DNA from: Chrysophaeum taylorii | Lineage: Eukaryota; Sar; Pelagophyceae; Pelagomonadales; Pelagomonadaceae | Length of the DNA: 64,000 bases | Direction of reading: 5' to 3' | Assembly (NCBI GenBank): GCA_029834535.1 | Contig: JAQMWT010000350.1 | Coordinates: 62,001 to 126,000, forward strand | Shown here: in pieces, positions 8,998 through 19,120 of the stretch | How the letters are laid out: the number at the start of each line of letters is the position of its first letter | Numbering within the stretch: position 1 is the stretch's first letter | Made by a program: the position numbers and the translations under genes | Notes under the pieces: generated by a model | What the model was told of the DNA's origin: nothing | Database searches by the model: none | What the model saw: only the letters and a program-made list of their open reading frames with translations

Positions 8998-10250
8998 TCA
9001 GGTCTCAACCTTGACCTTGCGCCAGCGGTTGTACTTCTTGACCTTGTTCCAGTTGAAGGCCTTCTTCTCGACGTCGTTCTTAGCCTTGGCGACGTCCGTG
9101 CACACGAACGTGTTCGCCTCGGGAGAATTGCGAAGCCGGTCGTGCACTTGCTCCTCGGGGTAGACCTCGGGGAAGACGCTACCCATGCCCACCGCGTAGA
9201 TGTTGAGGGTGGCGGTGCGTTCACGTCCCCAGCACATTGAGCATGACGTGCACCTCAGAGTCCCCCAGATTGTTCGCTCTCCGCCCTCCTTGAGGACATG
9301 AAGACATGCCCCGCCGCAGTTCGGGCACCATCGAGGACCGGAACTCTCCCGTCGAGAGCACCGTCGTTTGTGGATCTCTATCCATCGCGTGACCTAGCCG
9401 GCGCATAGGCGCGCGCCGGCTGATGGATAGTCTCTCCCTTTTCGGGCCAAGGTACCGAACGAAATAGTCACCGCGGAAGACGAGCGTCCGGACACCCCAC
9501 GGCACGAGCCCGCGGTGGGTTCGAATCACCCACCGATCCTCCCAGTCCTTCAATCTCTCGCGTCGCGTCTGCGCCTTTCCGGAATTTTCGATCTTGTACA
9601 ACGAGTACCAGCCCTCCAGCATCCAACGGTAGAGCTTGACGGTATCGTGCAACGACGGGTCCTTTTTATAGTCGTCGTCGTCTTCTTCTTCGTCGCGCCC
9701 TTTCCCCCGGCGTTTGTGCCGGAGATTGGTTCGCTTCTGGTGGTCTTTGACGAACTGATTATATGACCTGCCGGACACCGTGCAAAATACGGGGCTTTTG
9801 GCGCCGTCCCTCAAATTCCGAGGTCGCTTGACCCGCGATTCATACTTCTTCTGTCGTCCGTGGTCGCATGGACTCTCGGCTGGTCAGGCAAGGCAATCCT
9901 CTCCATAAGAAAAGTACCATCCGGCTTCTCGTCCAGAATCAGCTCGGGTACCTCATGTCGAAAATCAGGGTCCCCATTATTAATTCTCACGGCGATTGTT
10001 TCGTCATTGGTGAGATCAATGTCTCGCTTGAACAGCACCTGAAATTGGTGTTTTTTCGTATTTTTCTAGTAAACCCATTGCAATCGGGCTTTCCAAAAAA
10101 TGGTCTTCCAACATCGCTGCCGCATCCCCAGCTTCAAAATCTTCGCCTATCAACGTCTCGAGACTCGATCGTGCACACGGAACACTGCAACCCAGGAGTG
10201 TTGACGTCAGCGACGCACGAGACTCTTGACCTGGCACCTGTCGCCGCACT
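8998..10250 (-). pseudogene. Fanzor-like (eukaryotic TnpB) RNA-guided nuclease, C-terminal half
   Basis: Three minus frames together give the RuvC and zinc-finger half of a TnpB/Fanzor protein. In order: NNGDPDFRHEV near 9975 (the RuvC-I 'DPG' region, Gly replaced by Asp); SYNQFVKDHQKR; a helical Arg-rich segment; TLVFRGDYF; TTVLSTGEFRSS near 9345 (RuvC-II Glu in the usual 'DEFRTS' setting); the first knuckle CPNCGG; and then TLRCTSCSMCWGRER followed by TATLNIY near 9200, the second knuckle and RuvC-III region. At least two single-base frame changes are needed, one near 9850 and one just after GEFRSS near 9335. Unless these are assembly errors, the gene is dead. The family cuts DNA guided by a RNA encoded at the 3' end of its element. 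An inverted repeat lies inside it at 9378-9430. Confidence 0.7.
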
Positions 10251-10460
10251 AATCACACGACGGTTCCATTGGAAGTCCCGTACAAACCACGACGCCAACA
10301 CGGCGGCGCGCTCGACGACCAGAAGACCCTCGGCGTTGAGGGGGGCTTCAAATATGGTTTCCGCGCGCCGTTCTTTGGCGGACGACGAGAGCGAGTGAGT
10401 CGCTCCCCGGGTTTGTGCTTGAGACTTGCGTCCTAGCCGCTCGATGACCCGAAGCTTCGA

Positions 10461-11279
10461 TTACAACGTCTCAGCACCCTCTTCCGAATCTCGGCCGCCT
10501 GCGTCCCCATGGTGACGAGCCATGTTCAGAATATTCTGAACATCTGGAAGAGCGGCGAGGGCGGACTGTTCGACCCAATCCACGTTGCCGACGTCAAAGT
10601 CCATGTAGGTGACGACGTCTTGAACCCGCGTCTCCCCCTCCGCAGTACGTAACGCGACGTACCACGAGGCGTTGCCCGTGTCGTCTAGCGCGCTCGCGAA
10701 TACCACCGGCCCCAGGTCGCTTGGCGTTGCCCTCGTCTCGCTGCCGTCCGTTTCGGAGACAGCCACGTAGCCAACCACGCCGTGGTTGCTTGAAAGACGC
10801 ACGAGGCGCGTCTTGGTGGCGATCGCGAGGATCTGGCATTCCTCGGGCCGGGGCTTCAGTTTTCCCTCGCGGCACCGCAGCGCCCACTCGAGCGCTTGTG
10901 TCCGAGAATCGCAGTCACTCGGAACACCCTTCGCATAAAGCGTCCGTGCTACCAGCCGCCCCAACACCGCGTCGCCGTGGTTCTCTTCCACGTAGGAGGC
11001 TACGTGATGCCGACCACGCGCAAAATCGCACGTGCCGTCGTAGTCATCCGGTGGGCCATTGCCGTAAACGACGAACCGGGCCGCGTCGTAAAGGGAGGGC
11101 GGGGCGTCATACGTAACGAACCCGTCGCCAAGGGCGTCCACGATTGGCTTCGGGACGTTGGTCGGCCGCCGAAGGCGCCAATCGGAGTCGTCGTTGTCGT
11201 CGTGAGCGGCGTTGTTGTGGGGTGCGGCGTCGCGGACATCTGGTTGCCAGAAAGACACCCACGCAGACCCCGCTTCCAT
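10461..11279 (-). CDS. Unknown protein, possible degenerate OTU-like fold
   Basis: A 272-residue frame between the long ORF and the Fanzor-like region, same strand. It is a real-looking GC-biased frame, but no family is certain. Its spacing of motifs parallels the neighbouring OTU-like ORF: SLYDAARF, where an OTU protease would have the catalytic Cys; VASYVEENH; EECQILAIATKTRLVRL; a 'VGYVAV' strand; and a final NASWYVALR, where OTU proteins have His-Tyr. If the parallel is right, it is an inactive OTU-type domain. The true start is uncertain: the stretch before residue 1 is poly-Ala/Arg coding and open, and an exon may lie upstream. Confidence 0.45.
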   Translation of the reverse strand: MEAGSAWVSFWQPDVRDAAPHNNAAHDDNDDSDWRLRRPTNVPKPIVDALGDGFVTYDAPPSLYDAARFVVYGNGPPDDYDGTCDFARGRHHVASYVEENHGDAVLGRLVARTLYAKGVPSDCDSRTQALEWALRCREGKLKPRPEECQILAIATKTRLVRLSSNHGVVGYVAVSETDGSETRATPSDLGPVVFASALDDTGNASWYVALRTAEGETRVQDVVTYMDFDVGNVDWVEQSALAALPDVQNILNMARHHGDAGGRDSEEGAETL

Positions 11280-11588
11280 CGACGTCTCCGCCGCCGCCGC
11301 CGCCGCCGCGCGTCTCGTGGTCGGTTTGGACCGATTCGCGGCCGGGCATTTTTTCCTTCCTCACCCGCCGCCTGGACCCGACGACGCTTCGTTTTGTTGG
11401 TCTCTGGTCGGTCGGACGACGTTTCGGTTGGTGTGCCAAGTTCATTGTCAACAACGTTTTCGGCATCTGCTGCGGTGGTCGCGGTCGTTAAGCCCTTTTC
11501 CTCGTACTAATTGCCCACTTCTTCAGAGTTTTGCGACTCTTCAACTTTTTGTCTTTTGGGGCTTGCCCCGTCCGACGCCTTTTCCTTC

Positions 11589-13857
11589 TCAAGCCTCGCC
11601 TTCCTCCTTGTAGCCGTGGCTCGGCGGCCCAGTTCCCCCACCTCCCCCACCGCGACCCATCCCGTAGCGACCCATCACGTACGCTGAACGTTCCGCGTTG
11701 TCGCGTACAACATCCAATGCGTCGTCCCAGTCATCGCCACCACGCACGCGTGGCTCGATTTCAGGGAAACCCGTGTCCGTGCCCGCAGCGAACGCCCTGT
11801 CCTTGAAAACATTCACCTTGTGCCTGAACGCAGTGCCGTCGCTTGAAAACGATTGGCTGAGCGGCTTCATGTGTTTTCCCGTAATGTTTATCCCGAAAAA
11901 AGCATCGGGGTCGACGTTTTTGAGGGCCTCCTCGTCGACCGCCAACCCCGCGATGCCGCACAGCGTCCGCAACACGACCGGGAAGGTTTCCCGCGTCCAC
12001 GAAAAGAAAAAGGCCGCTCCTTTCTCCCTTAGCGGGAGGAGCTTCAGAGGGCGCATCATGTGAAGCGCGAATGCGCTTGCGCGTCGCACTTGTTCTCTTT
12101 CCTTTTTTCCATCTTCGTCGCTCCCCGCCTCGTCGTCGTCGTCGTCATCGTCCTTCATGAGCTTCCCAACTTCCTGATTGCGCAGCGCCACGAGGAGCTC
12201 GTTTGACTCGACCCGCTCGAGGAGGATCTCCGCACCCTCCACATACTCGGCACCTTTTTTTTTCCGGAAGCCCCGGACGCCCTCGCGGAGGCGCTGGACA
12301 ATCCTCGGACACAACGCGCGTATAACCCTCACGACCCTAGCATCGAGTGGCCGGAGCCTCGGGGGACCGTATGATGTCCCGTCGTACCACTTTTCCCCCA
12401 TGAGGTCGTGCAGCATGCACGTAGCGTCCTGCGCCGAGCGAGGCGCGTTTTCGCGCGCGAAGGGCGCCGTGTCGAAGCGTTCCCCCGGGGATGTGGAGGG
12501 ATTTTCGTTTTGCTGGATGCCGACCCTAAGCTCGAGCTTATCGAGGAATGGAATGACGCAAGGCCGCGTCAGCACCCGCATGACGCGCTTGATGTCCTCA
12601 GGGAGGTGCTGCGTGTTCGTCAGGCTGACTGTGGCATCGAACGAATCGCACAGCGACTCAAACAGCAGACGGGCTCGGCTTCCAAGGAAGCGCGTCGCGC
12701 ACGTCCCTGCACAGTTTTGCGAAGACTTCGTCTGCGTGGGAGTCCATGTAGTCCTCGAGCTGGCCAACTACCGCCTGGATGGCCTCTTGGATGATCTTGT
12801 TTGGGTGTGGGCGGCCGAGTCTGCATCGCTCCGCTTGCTTCTGCAGCTCGCGAGTCTCGAAGTTCTGAATCTGCACCATGATCCCGAGTATAGAGTCGCG
12901 TTTGTAAAGGCCCGTCGCCGCTTCGACATCCTTCTTGTCGGCGCACATGCGCAACGCATTCAACCAAGCGTACTTGGCCGCGCGCCATTTCAAATCGCAG
13001 GCCACGACCAGAATCTTGAGGCTCTTCCTAAAAACACGCCGCAAGTCGACACGGACGACTGCTCCGGCGTCCTCGTCGTATTTGTGCGCGGCCGTGTCGT
13101 GTTGCGTGCCCGTCATCCAAACCGGCTCGTACACGGCCCCCGCTTGTTTGCTGCCTATCCCCAGGCGCGCCGAAAGCCACGAACGCACGACGCGCTTATC
13201 GAAGGTCGCACGTTCGTAGCCCCAGTTGTTCTGGTACTCGGTCTGCACCGACCCTCGGAGACCCGCTGCGTTTCGAATGTAAACGCGCAAGTGGCCCTTC
13301 GATTCCACCGCTCTTTGGGTGAGCACGCGGTGCGTTTCGTGATCCCCGAGAATGTCATCGACCATCGTACGCGCTGACTCGCTCGAGCGCATCGCCCCAA
13401 GATCGCCGACCAGCCGCTTCAAGAGGAGTCGCGCAGCTTGCAACGTCAGCATTTCGCGCGTGGTGTTCTTCCACAACGAAATGATGACGCGATCGCCATC
13501 GCCATCGTCGTCGCCCGCGTGCTCAGCACGGAATTCACGAAGCATGATTGGGGTAGCTCTTTCCCCGAATATGACCTCGATTTGCCACGGGGTGTCTTGA
13601 TCACCTTCGCTCGCGTGCAAACGGCGCGAGAAGTTTGATGGGACGTACTGCTCGTGCCATCCCTCGACTTGGATGGCCGTCGTTTCTCTGAGGTCGTTGT
13701 CGTTGTAGACGATGATGAGGAGCGCGATGAAGAGCTTGCGCGGCGTTAGCCTAGTCGCCGCCGGCGTTGAGGTTGTCCAAGTCTTGGACATCGACTCTGC
13801 TCGTCCAGCTCTCGGCCCCCTCATCGTCAACGAAGACGAGTTCGCCGGAAATCGCAC
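11589..13857 (-). CDS. Long two-frame protein with a possible Fanzor N-terminal motif
   Basis: Two GC-biased frames, 13857-12658 and 12767-11589, overlap by 110 bp. They read as one protein of about 730 residues if a single shift occurs near 12690 (CTTCCTTGG context). The first half contains YERATFDKRVVRSWLSARLG and many long helices; I recognise no enzyme. The second half has a Glu/Asp run, then a segment with FFFSWTRETFPVVLRTL and LSQSFSSDGTAFRHKV. The latter resembles the 'F-x-T-D-G' strand that precedes the RuvC domain in Fanzor proteins. That is a weak, single-motif match. The C-terminus is Gly-rich. It may be one frameshifted gene, two genes, or a gene with an unrecognised intron. Confidence 0.5.
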
Positions 13858-15340
13858 CGCTTTCCACAGACTGCGTCCGCGCGCCCCCCGCGCGCGTCAA
13901 GTCGAATCCCCCCTCTCTGTCGTCGTCGTCGTCGTCGTCGTCCTCGTCCTCATCCTCGTCGTCGTCGATGATGAGGACATCGTATCGTCCCCACGCAGAC
14001 GCGAGTAGAGCGACGCGCTTTTCGTCTTCACGCGCCCGTCCAAACGTCGACGAAGTGATCGTGCGACGGTACACGTAGCCTCCACCCTCCGCCCTAGCAT
14101 ATACGTCGACGTGGCAGCCGGACCAAGCCGCCCACATGTAGATGTCGACGTCGCCGTATAATTCTTCGCCGCCGCACATCAAGTTGGCATAGTCGCCAAT
14201 ATCGCAGCCGACAGCATTCCAAATCCAACGAGCCCACGACGCGACGCCCGAGGGGGCGGCGTCGTTCTGGTGCTCGGTCAACCACGCCGCCAACTTGCTG
14301 CGAAGGCTGCGCGTGGACGTGACGACGCGAATTGCGCTGTCACCCGACATGAATATCCCTTGGGTAACACACAGCGCTCCGAAAAGCGACGCGTCGTTGT
14401 CCGGCGCACGGACGACGTGAGCCTCGGTGTCGGTGAGCCTCTTTTTGCGAGACCCAGGCGTGTCCTCCTCTCCTGCGCGGGAGTCTGTTCGGACATCATC
14501 GGCGCGCAGCTTCCAGGACGTCAACGAGGGCGACGAGAAGATGACGTCGTCAGCCACGCCGTCCGCATCCGTCCCCGGTTGATCGCCGTGTGGAGGTTGC
14601 TGGTGCATGAAAGCCTCGTAGTCGTGGTCCACGTCTTTCTGCGCGGCGTAGGGGATCCCCTCGTCGGCAGGCTCGACCAACGCCTCGCACGGAGAAACAT
14701 TACTCCGGCTCGGCAAAATTACCGGGAATACCCCAGCGCCGGAAGCACGAGACTGCCCGTCGTCGTCGTTGCCGTTATCACCATCGTCTTCGTCCGCGTC
14801 GTGTCCAAGGCTTTCGCCGCCGTCGCCACAGTAAGCAGCCTCAACGCCTTCGCCCGCATCGCCATCTTCACGGACGACGCTCGTCCCGCCTTCGTCGCCA
14901 CTTTGGCGGGCGTTCGTCCCCTCGCCGATTACGTCGTCGTCGCCGCCGCCGCCGCATGTCCCCGAGGTCGTCACCTCCGCCCGGCCTCCGGCGCCGCCCA
15001 AAACGTCGCTGCCGCCGCCTTGACTTTCGTCATCGCCGCCGCCGCCTTTGTCGCCACCATCGGCGTCGCCACCATCGGCGTCGCGCCCGGCGACGTCTTC
15101 GCCGCCGCCCCAAACGCCGCCGCTGCCAAGTCGAGGAGACCCGTCTTCGTCCTCGCCGCTTACGTCGCCGTCATTATCGTTGGCGCCCCCACCGTCGTCA
15201 CGGGCAACCATGCCTCTCGCGCCGCAAATCACGGTATCTCCACCGCCGCCGTCAGCGCCATCCACGTCGCCGCTGCAGCAGTCATCGTTGCCGCCCGCAC
15301 ATTCGCAATGTTCGCGCCACGCCGGCGTCGTCTACCTTCG
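13751..15340 (-). CDS. OTU-like protein lacking the catalytic cysteine
   Basis: The frame is open from about 15340. No ATG is seen near its start; the first in-frame candidates are a GTG at 15265 and a Met in ARGMVARDD. The first 200 residues are a Gly/Asp-rich low-complexity tail. Residues about 300-430 look like an OTU domain: DNDASLFGAL (OTU motif D-G-x-C-L-F, with Ser for Cys), LRSKLAAWLTEH, then MCGGEELYGDVDIYMWAAW and CHVDVYA, and GRYDVLI where the His-Tyr box should be. A poly-Asp run follows. OTU domains are known in some Helitron2/Helentron proteins, which would fit the Pif1 relic nearby. The 3' end overlaps the next frame by 107 bp. Confidence 0.5.
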
Positions 15341-18099
15341 TCACTCGGATACGGCGACCGGCCACGGCGCCACCACAAGCGACCACCACAAGGACCATTT
15401 CCGGCTCCTCCAACAGCTTCTAAGTCACAGGCCCGGGTGCTGTGTCGTCGAAGGTCGCGTTGCACGGCCCGCGGCGGCAGCAAAAGAAGCACAGAGGGCA
15501 CCAGTGGTCTGGCGCCCTCTCGGGCGGAGAGCACGTTGGCGTGGTGGTAGCCTGTTGCCGAGGGAGGCTTGATTCCGCCCGGAATTCGTCGTTTTGAGCA
15601 CGGGTGTTGTTAACTTCCGGCGGCGGACGCGTCGTCGATCCGAGTCCCTCTCGCAACAAGGCGGGCCGCGACTTCGCGCCTTGTGGTCGGAAAAGCAACG
15701 AGGCTCTTGTTCACTTTCCCGGTCCACACGCCCGTAACGTGCGCGCGCCTCCGCGTAGGTAACCACGAGGCAACACCCGTACTTTGCGACAAAAAAAGCC
15801 GCGGGACGCCGGACCGGCTCGCGGCGCAGCACATGCCGCAACGACAGAAAACCACGAACCAGGCGCAGCTGCGCTACCCGGGAGTATGGTGAATAGCGGT
15901 GGGCACGGTTGCGGCATGTGCCACGGGTTCGACATCGGGCATGCGGCATGACCTGCACGAGCCTCTTAAGTAAAAGGCCGTGCACCGTGAGAGGCCAGCC
16001 GTGTGCGCAACACACGGGCACGATGGCGCCGCATTCGAACGACAGGCCATGTAGGCAGGTGTACCCGGCTGCCAAGGAGAGACCGGCCGCGACACCTTTC
16101 TCCAATGCGAAGATGACCCCCCCCCGAAGAAAAGCAACAGAAGCACCGTACGAGAGCGGATGCACAGCACGAGAAGTAGGAGACGAAGCAACAGCTCCAT
16201 ACTATACCCTAGTCGTATCCCTAGGGGGGAATGAAGCACACACACCAGCACCACCAACAACACCGACGATTCGCGAAAAGGAAAAGCATTTAGCACAAAG
16301 TACAAGGTGACGTGATGGGATATGTAATAAGCCGCGAACAGCGCCTGGAGCACCGGTGACGGGGAATAAAATTTCTGGCGAGTGATGGCATCGAGGAAGA
16401 AGGCAGGGTATTTTAAGTGACAACGGCTCCTTGTCTCGCGGTGAAGAGGGACGTGGGGGGCGGGGAACAACTCGTCCGAGTGACGAGGGTTCATCGAGGG
16501 GATCGTCTGCAGTCGGCGGCGGTATCCGTGGCAACCAAAATAGAGGCGTAGGCCGGCGACATCGAGTAGTCCGCGAGGGTCGCGGCAACAACGGCAAAAT
16601 GGACTCAGTCTGTCGTAGGCGCACGAAAGGCCACGCTGGTCGGGACGTGGAACCCGTTTTTTTTCGTTGTCGTCGTCGATACGATACGACGCTTCTAATT
16701 CCATCGCCGCGTTCGAGGCCATACGAGAGTAAAAAAAAAAATGACCGGCTTGTCTCCATTATCCAACACCGCCCCCTTCCAGCGCCCTGTCCGATAAATG
16801 TTGTGGTCGAGCTAAACAAAACCCACCTAGAGGTGGTGGGGAATGAAAAATTGATGATGAGGAGGAAGTAGAGATGGGGAACAAGAAGGAAGGAAGCCAC
16901 GAACGAGACTGACTTTTGAGGCACGGTAAAGACAAGAAGGGAAAAGATAGTCGTTCGCTCTAAAGCGCGAACGAGTTTAAAGAGAGCACCTAGACAGAAG
17001 CGACGGGAATCGGCGAAAACACGCGTAGGTTTCGCAATATCCCCCCAGCAGAGAGAAAAATAAATACGTGGGTGCGATCAATCCTTCGTGCTCATCCTCG
17101 ACAATGGAAAAAAAAAAGGGGCCCTGCAATAACCTTTCCTCCGGAGTGGGCGAATATCGGATGTCTCTCGAGCAAGGCTCCGTAGAGAAGAGAACGTGCA
17201 GCAAAAAACAAAAAAACCATGGACACCGACGCAGCATTAAAAAAATGACAGAAAGTGTTGATGTGCCGTAGGAAGCAGAGAACCAACGCATGCTTCCACA
17301 AACCAAGCAAACCAAACCGACATTTTGGGCCCCTTCTCTCGCGTGACTCCGGGGCCATAGAATGGCGCATCCAGCAGGCACAGGGACCCAGCATGTCGGT
17401 CGGTCGGTCGGATTGGTCGCAAATGGGTGACGCCACGTGGTGCTCGCTCGTATTTGACGCAACATGGCCCATAAAATGGGAAAGACACATCGGTCGCGCG
17501 ACAACCTCGTCCTTTGTATAACGCAGGCACTACGATCGCAAATCGCAACTATCAACATCCGGGTTCATTTTCGTCGCGTCGCTCTTTATGGGCACAGCGA
17601 GGTGATGTCGCCGAGACAAGCATGGCGCGAACGATACCCTCCGACACGTGGCCATCAACTTTCAGTGGTCTTCAAAGTCTCATCACGGGACGACGACGAC
17701 GACGACGATGCGGACACGTCGGGTATGGCTTCGCGACAGGTCCGAACTTGTCGAACTTCCTCATCTCGCCGTTCCTTGGCGCCGTTGAAGCTGACTCCAA
17801 CGGTGAATACGAACGGGAAATGCGAGGGTAATAAAAATGGGATTTGTGGATGCGGTTGGTTACGTCGGGTGCGGTCCGGCAAGGCAGAATCCGTCACTCG
17901 CGCCGCTGTCTCAAAGTTGGAGTATACAAAGCCAGCGCCCGCGTCGGACGGTGTGTCGTTTCTACATTGCGGTAGGTATTATGCGCGCCGCGCCATAAAC
18001 TGGCCGCACGAACGGGAGATTTTCAGCGGTAAGTCGTCTAGGCTGGGAAGTTCTTGGGATAGGCCGCACGAGACGCAACTGGATTCGGAGGATGCACAC
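15341..18099. other. Gene-poor region, nothing convincing
   Basis: Several open frames of 100-280 codons exist on both strands, but they lack consistent codon bias, recognisable motifs or low-complexity-free cores. A (GAC)n run near 17690-17706 creates some of them. No tRNA or rRNA seen. Confidence 0.5.
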
Positions 18100-18990
18100 G
18101 AGTGCTCGGTGATCAGAGTCCGGAAAGGCTCACAGTGAAACCTCCATCCGAAACTAAAAGTTTTGGCTTTAGACGATGGTCAATGATGACGAGTTCGAAG
18201 GCAAACACGACAAATAAATGTACCAATGGCCCGTGGTTGGGTTCGGCGAAGAAGGTGACAGGTACTGCCAGTTCCCTCTTAGCGAGAAAGGTGAACATCC
18301 CGCGGCTCGCGTCATTCACTTTCGGCGTGGACAATATACTTGTCTGTCGTCCAAATCAGCCCACGCGCCAATGATGGTGTTCCCATCCATACCAACGATA
18401 TGCCGTTTCCGTTGCAGAGCGGTGATTAAATCATCAAAGAAAGAAATGCCAAAGCCTTCGCAGAGGCATCAACGACCGGTGCGTAGGCACTGACGAGGAC
18501 GAGCCCGAGATCACATCCTTTTCGCATCTCTCGCAAAGAGTAGTTGAAACATCACGCAACCCGAGTCTCAAATCTGTTCTTCACCGTTGTCTCGTCATAT
18601 CCTCGACGAAGAGGAGCTGAGAGTAACGACGACCATTCGTTGTTGGCCTACGTAGTGGCTTTTTTGTTCCTCGGTGGCTTCAAACAGGCGCGTGATTCCA
18701 TCCTCTTCCTCCAACGAATGACTCCGTAAAGAAAAAAAAAAAAGACTTCCTCGTACATGCCCCCATAAGTACGTCGCCTCGGCAAATTCGCCACCAAGTC
18801 GTCAGTCTTCGCCACGTTTTCTTAGACGACGAATTGACTAAAAACGATATCGTCATAAACGTTTCCTTCTGCGTCCCCCGGCCATACCCCGTCACGCTGC
18901 TCACGTTCCGGCTGCCAACCGACCAGCCCGGGAGGAGAACACGTCCCAAGCCACGCCGGGAAGACCAATGGCCTCGCAAGACGCAGGTTC
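18100..18990 (-). pseudogene. LINE (non-LTR) endonuclease-domain relic
   Basis: Minus frames contain REMRKGCDLGLVLVSAYAPV, FFDDLITALQRKRHIVGMDG then NTIIGAW, and MFTFLAKRELAVPVTFF, followed by IIDHRL. These follow the order of an APE-type LINE endonuclease ('LxLVSAYAP', 'FYDDL...GDFN', 'NTFF', 'QIDYIL'). Each block is in a different frame and stop codons intervene, so the copy is dead. GSRNVSSVTGYGRG at about 18920 may be its start ('GTWNVxSLTG'). No reverse transcriptase domain was found downstream. Confidence 0.65.
18836..18990 (-). repeat. Partial copy of family R
   Basis: CCCCCGGCCATACCCCGTC, CGTTCCGGCTGCCAACCG and CACGCCGGGA are shared, in order, with the 5' half of the repeat at 7898-8250. 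The (TTAG)n-tailed half is absent; LINE endonuclease sequence continues instead. This links family R to the LINE. Confidence 0.65.
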
Positions 18991-19120
18991 ACCCAAAACC
19001 GTTCTTCATCGCGACCTATGACAGTAGTTATAATATGTGTCACGGGGAAGTCGCGGGGAAGAGGAAATCGCAGAGGAATCCGCGGGGAAGGGGATTTTTT
19101 TCTTTAGACTCTCCTGCATC

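Noticed and set aside
9500-9545. TTCGAATC flanked by GTGGG/CCCAC, resembling a tRNA T arm
   Set aside because: The loop is nine bases, no acceptor or anticodon arm fits around it, and it lies within the Fanzor-like coding frame.
13767-15572. Long plus-strand frames across 14270-15550 and 15048-15572
   Set aside because: They are mirror readings of the GC- and Asp/Gly-rich minus-strand ORF and encode Arg/Pro/Ser-rich nonsense without motifs.
15874-17558. Several 190-280-codon minus frames
   Set aside because: Composition is unlike the real genes and no domain is visible in any of them.
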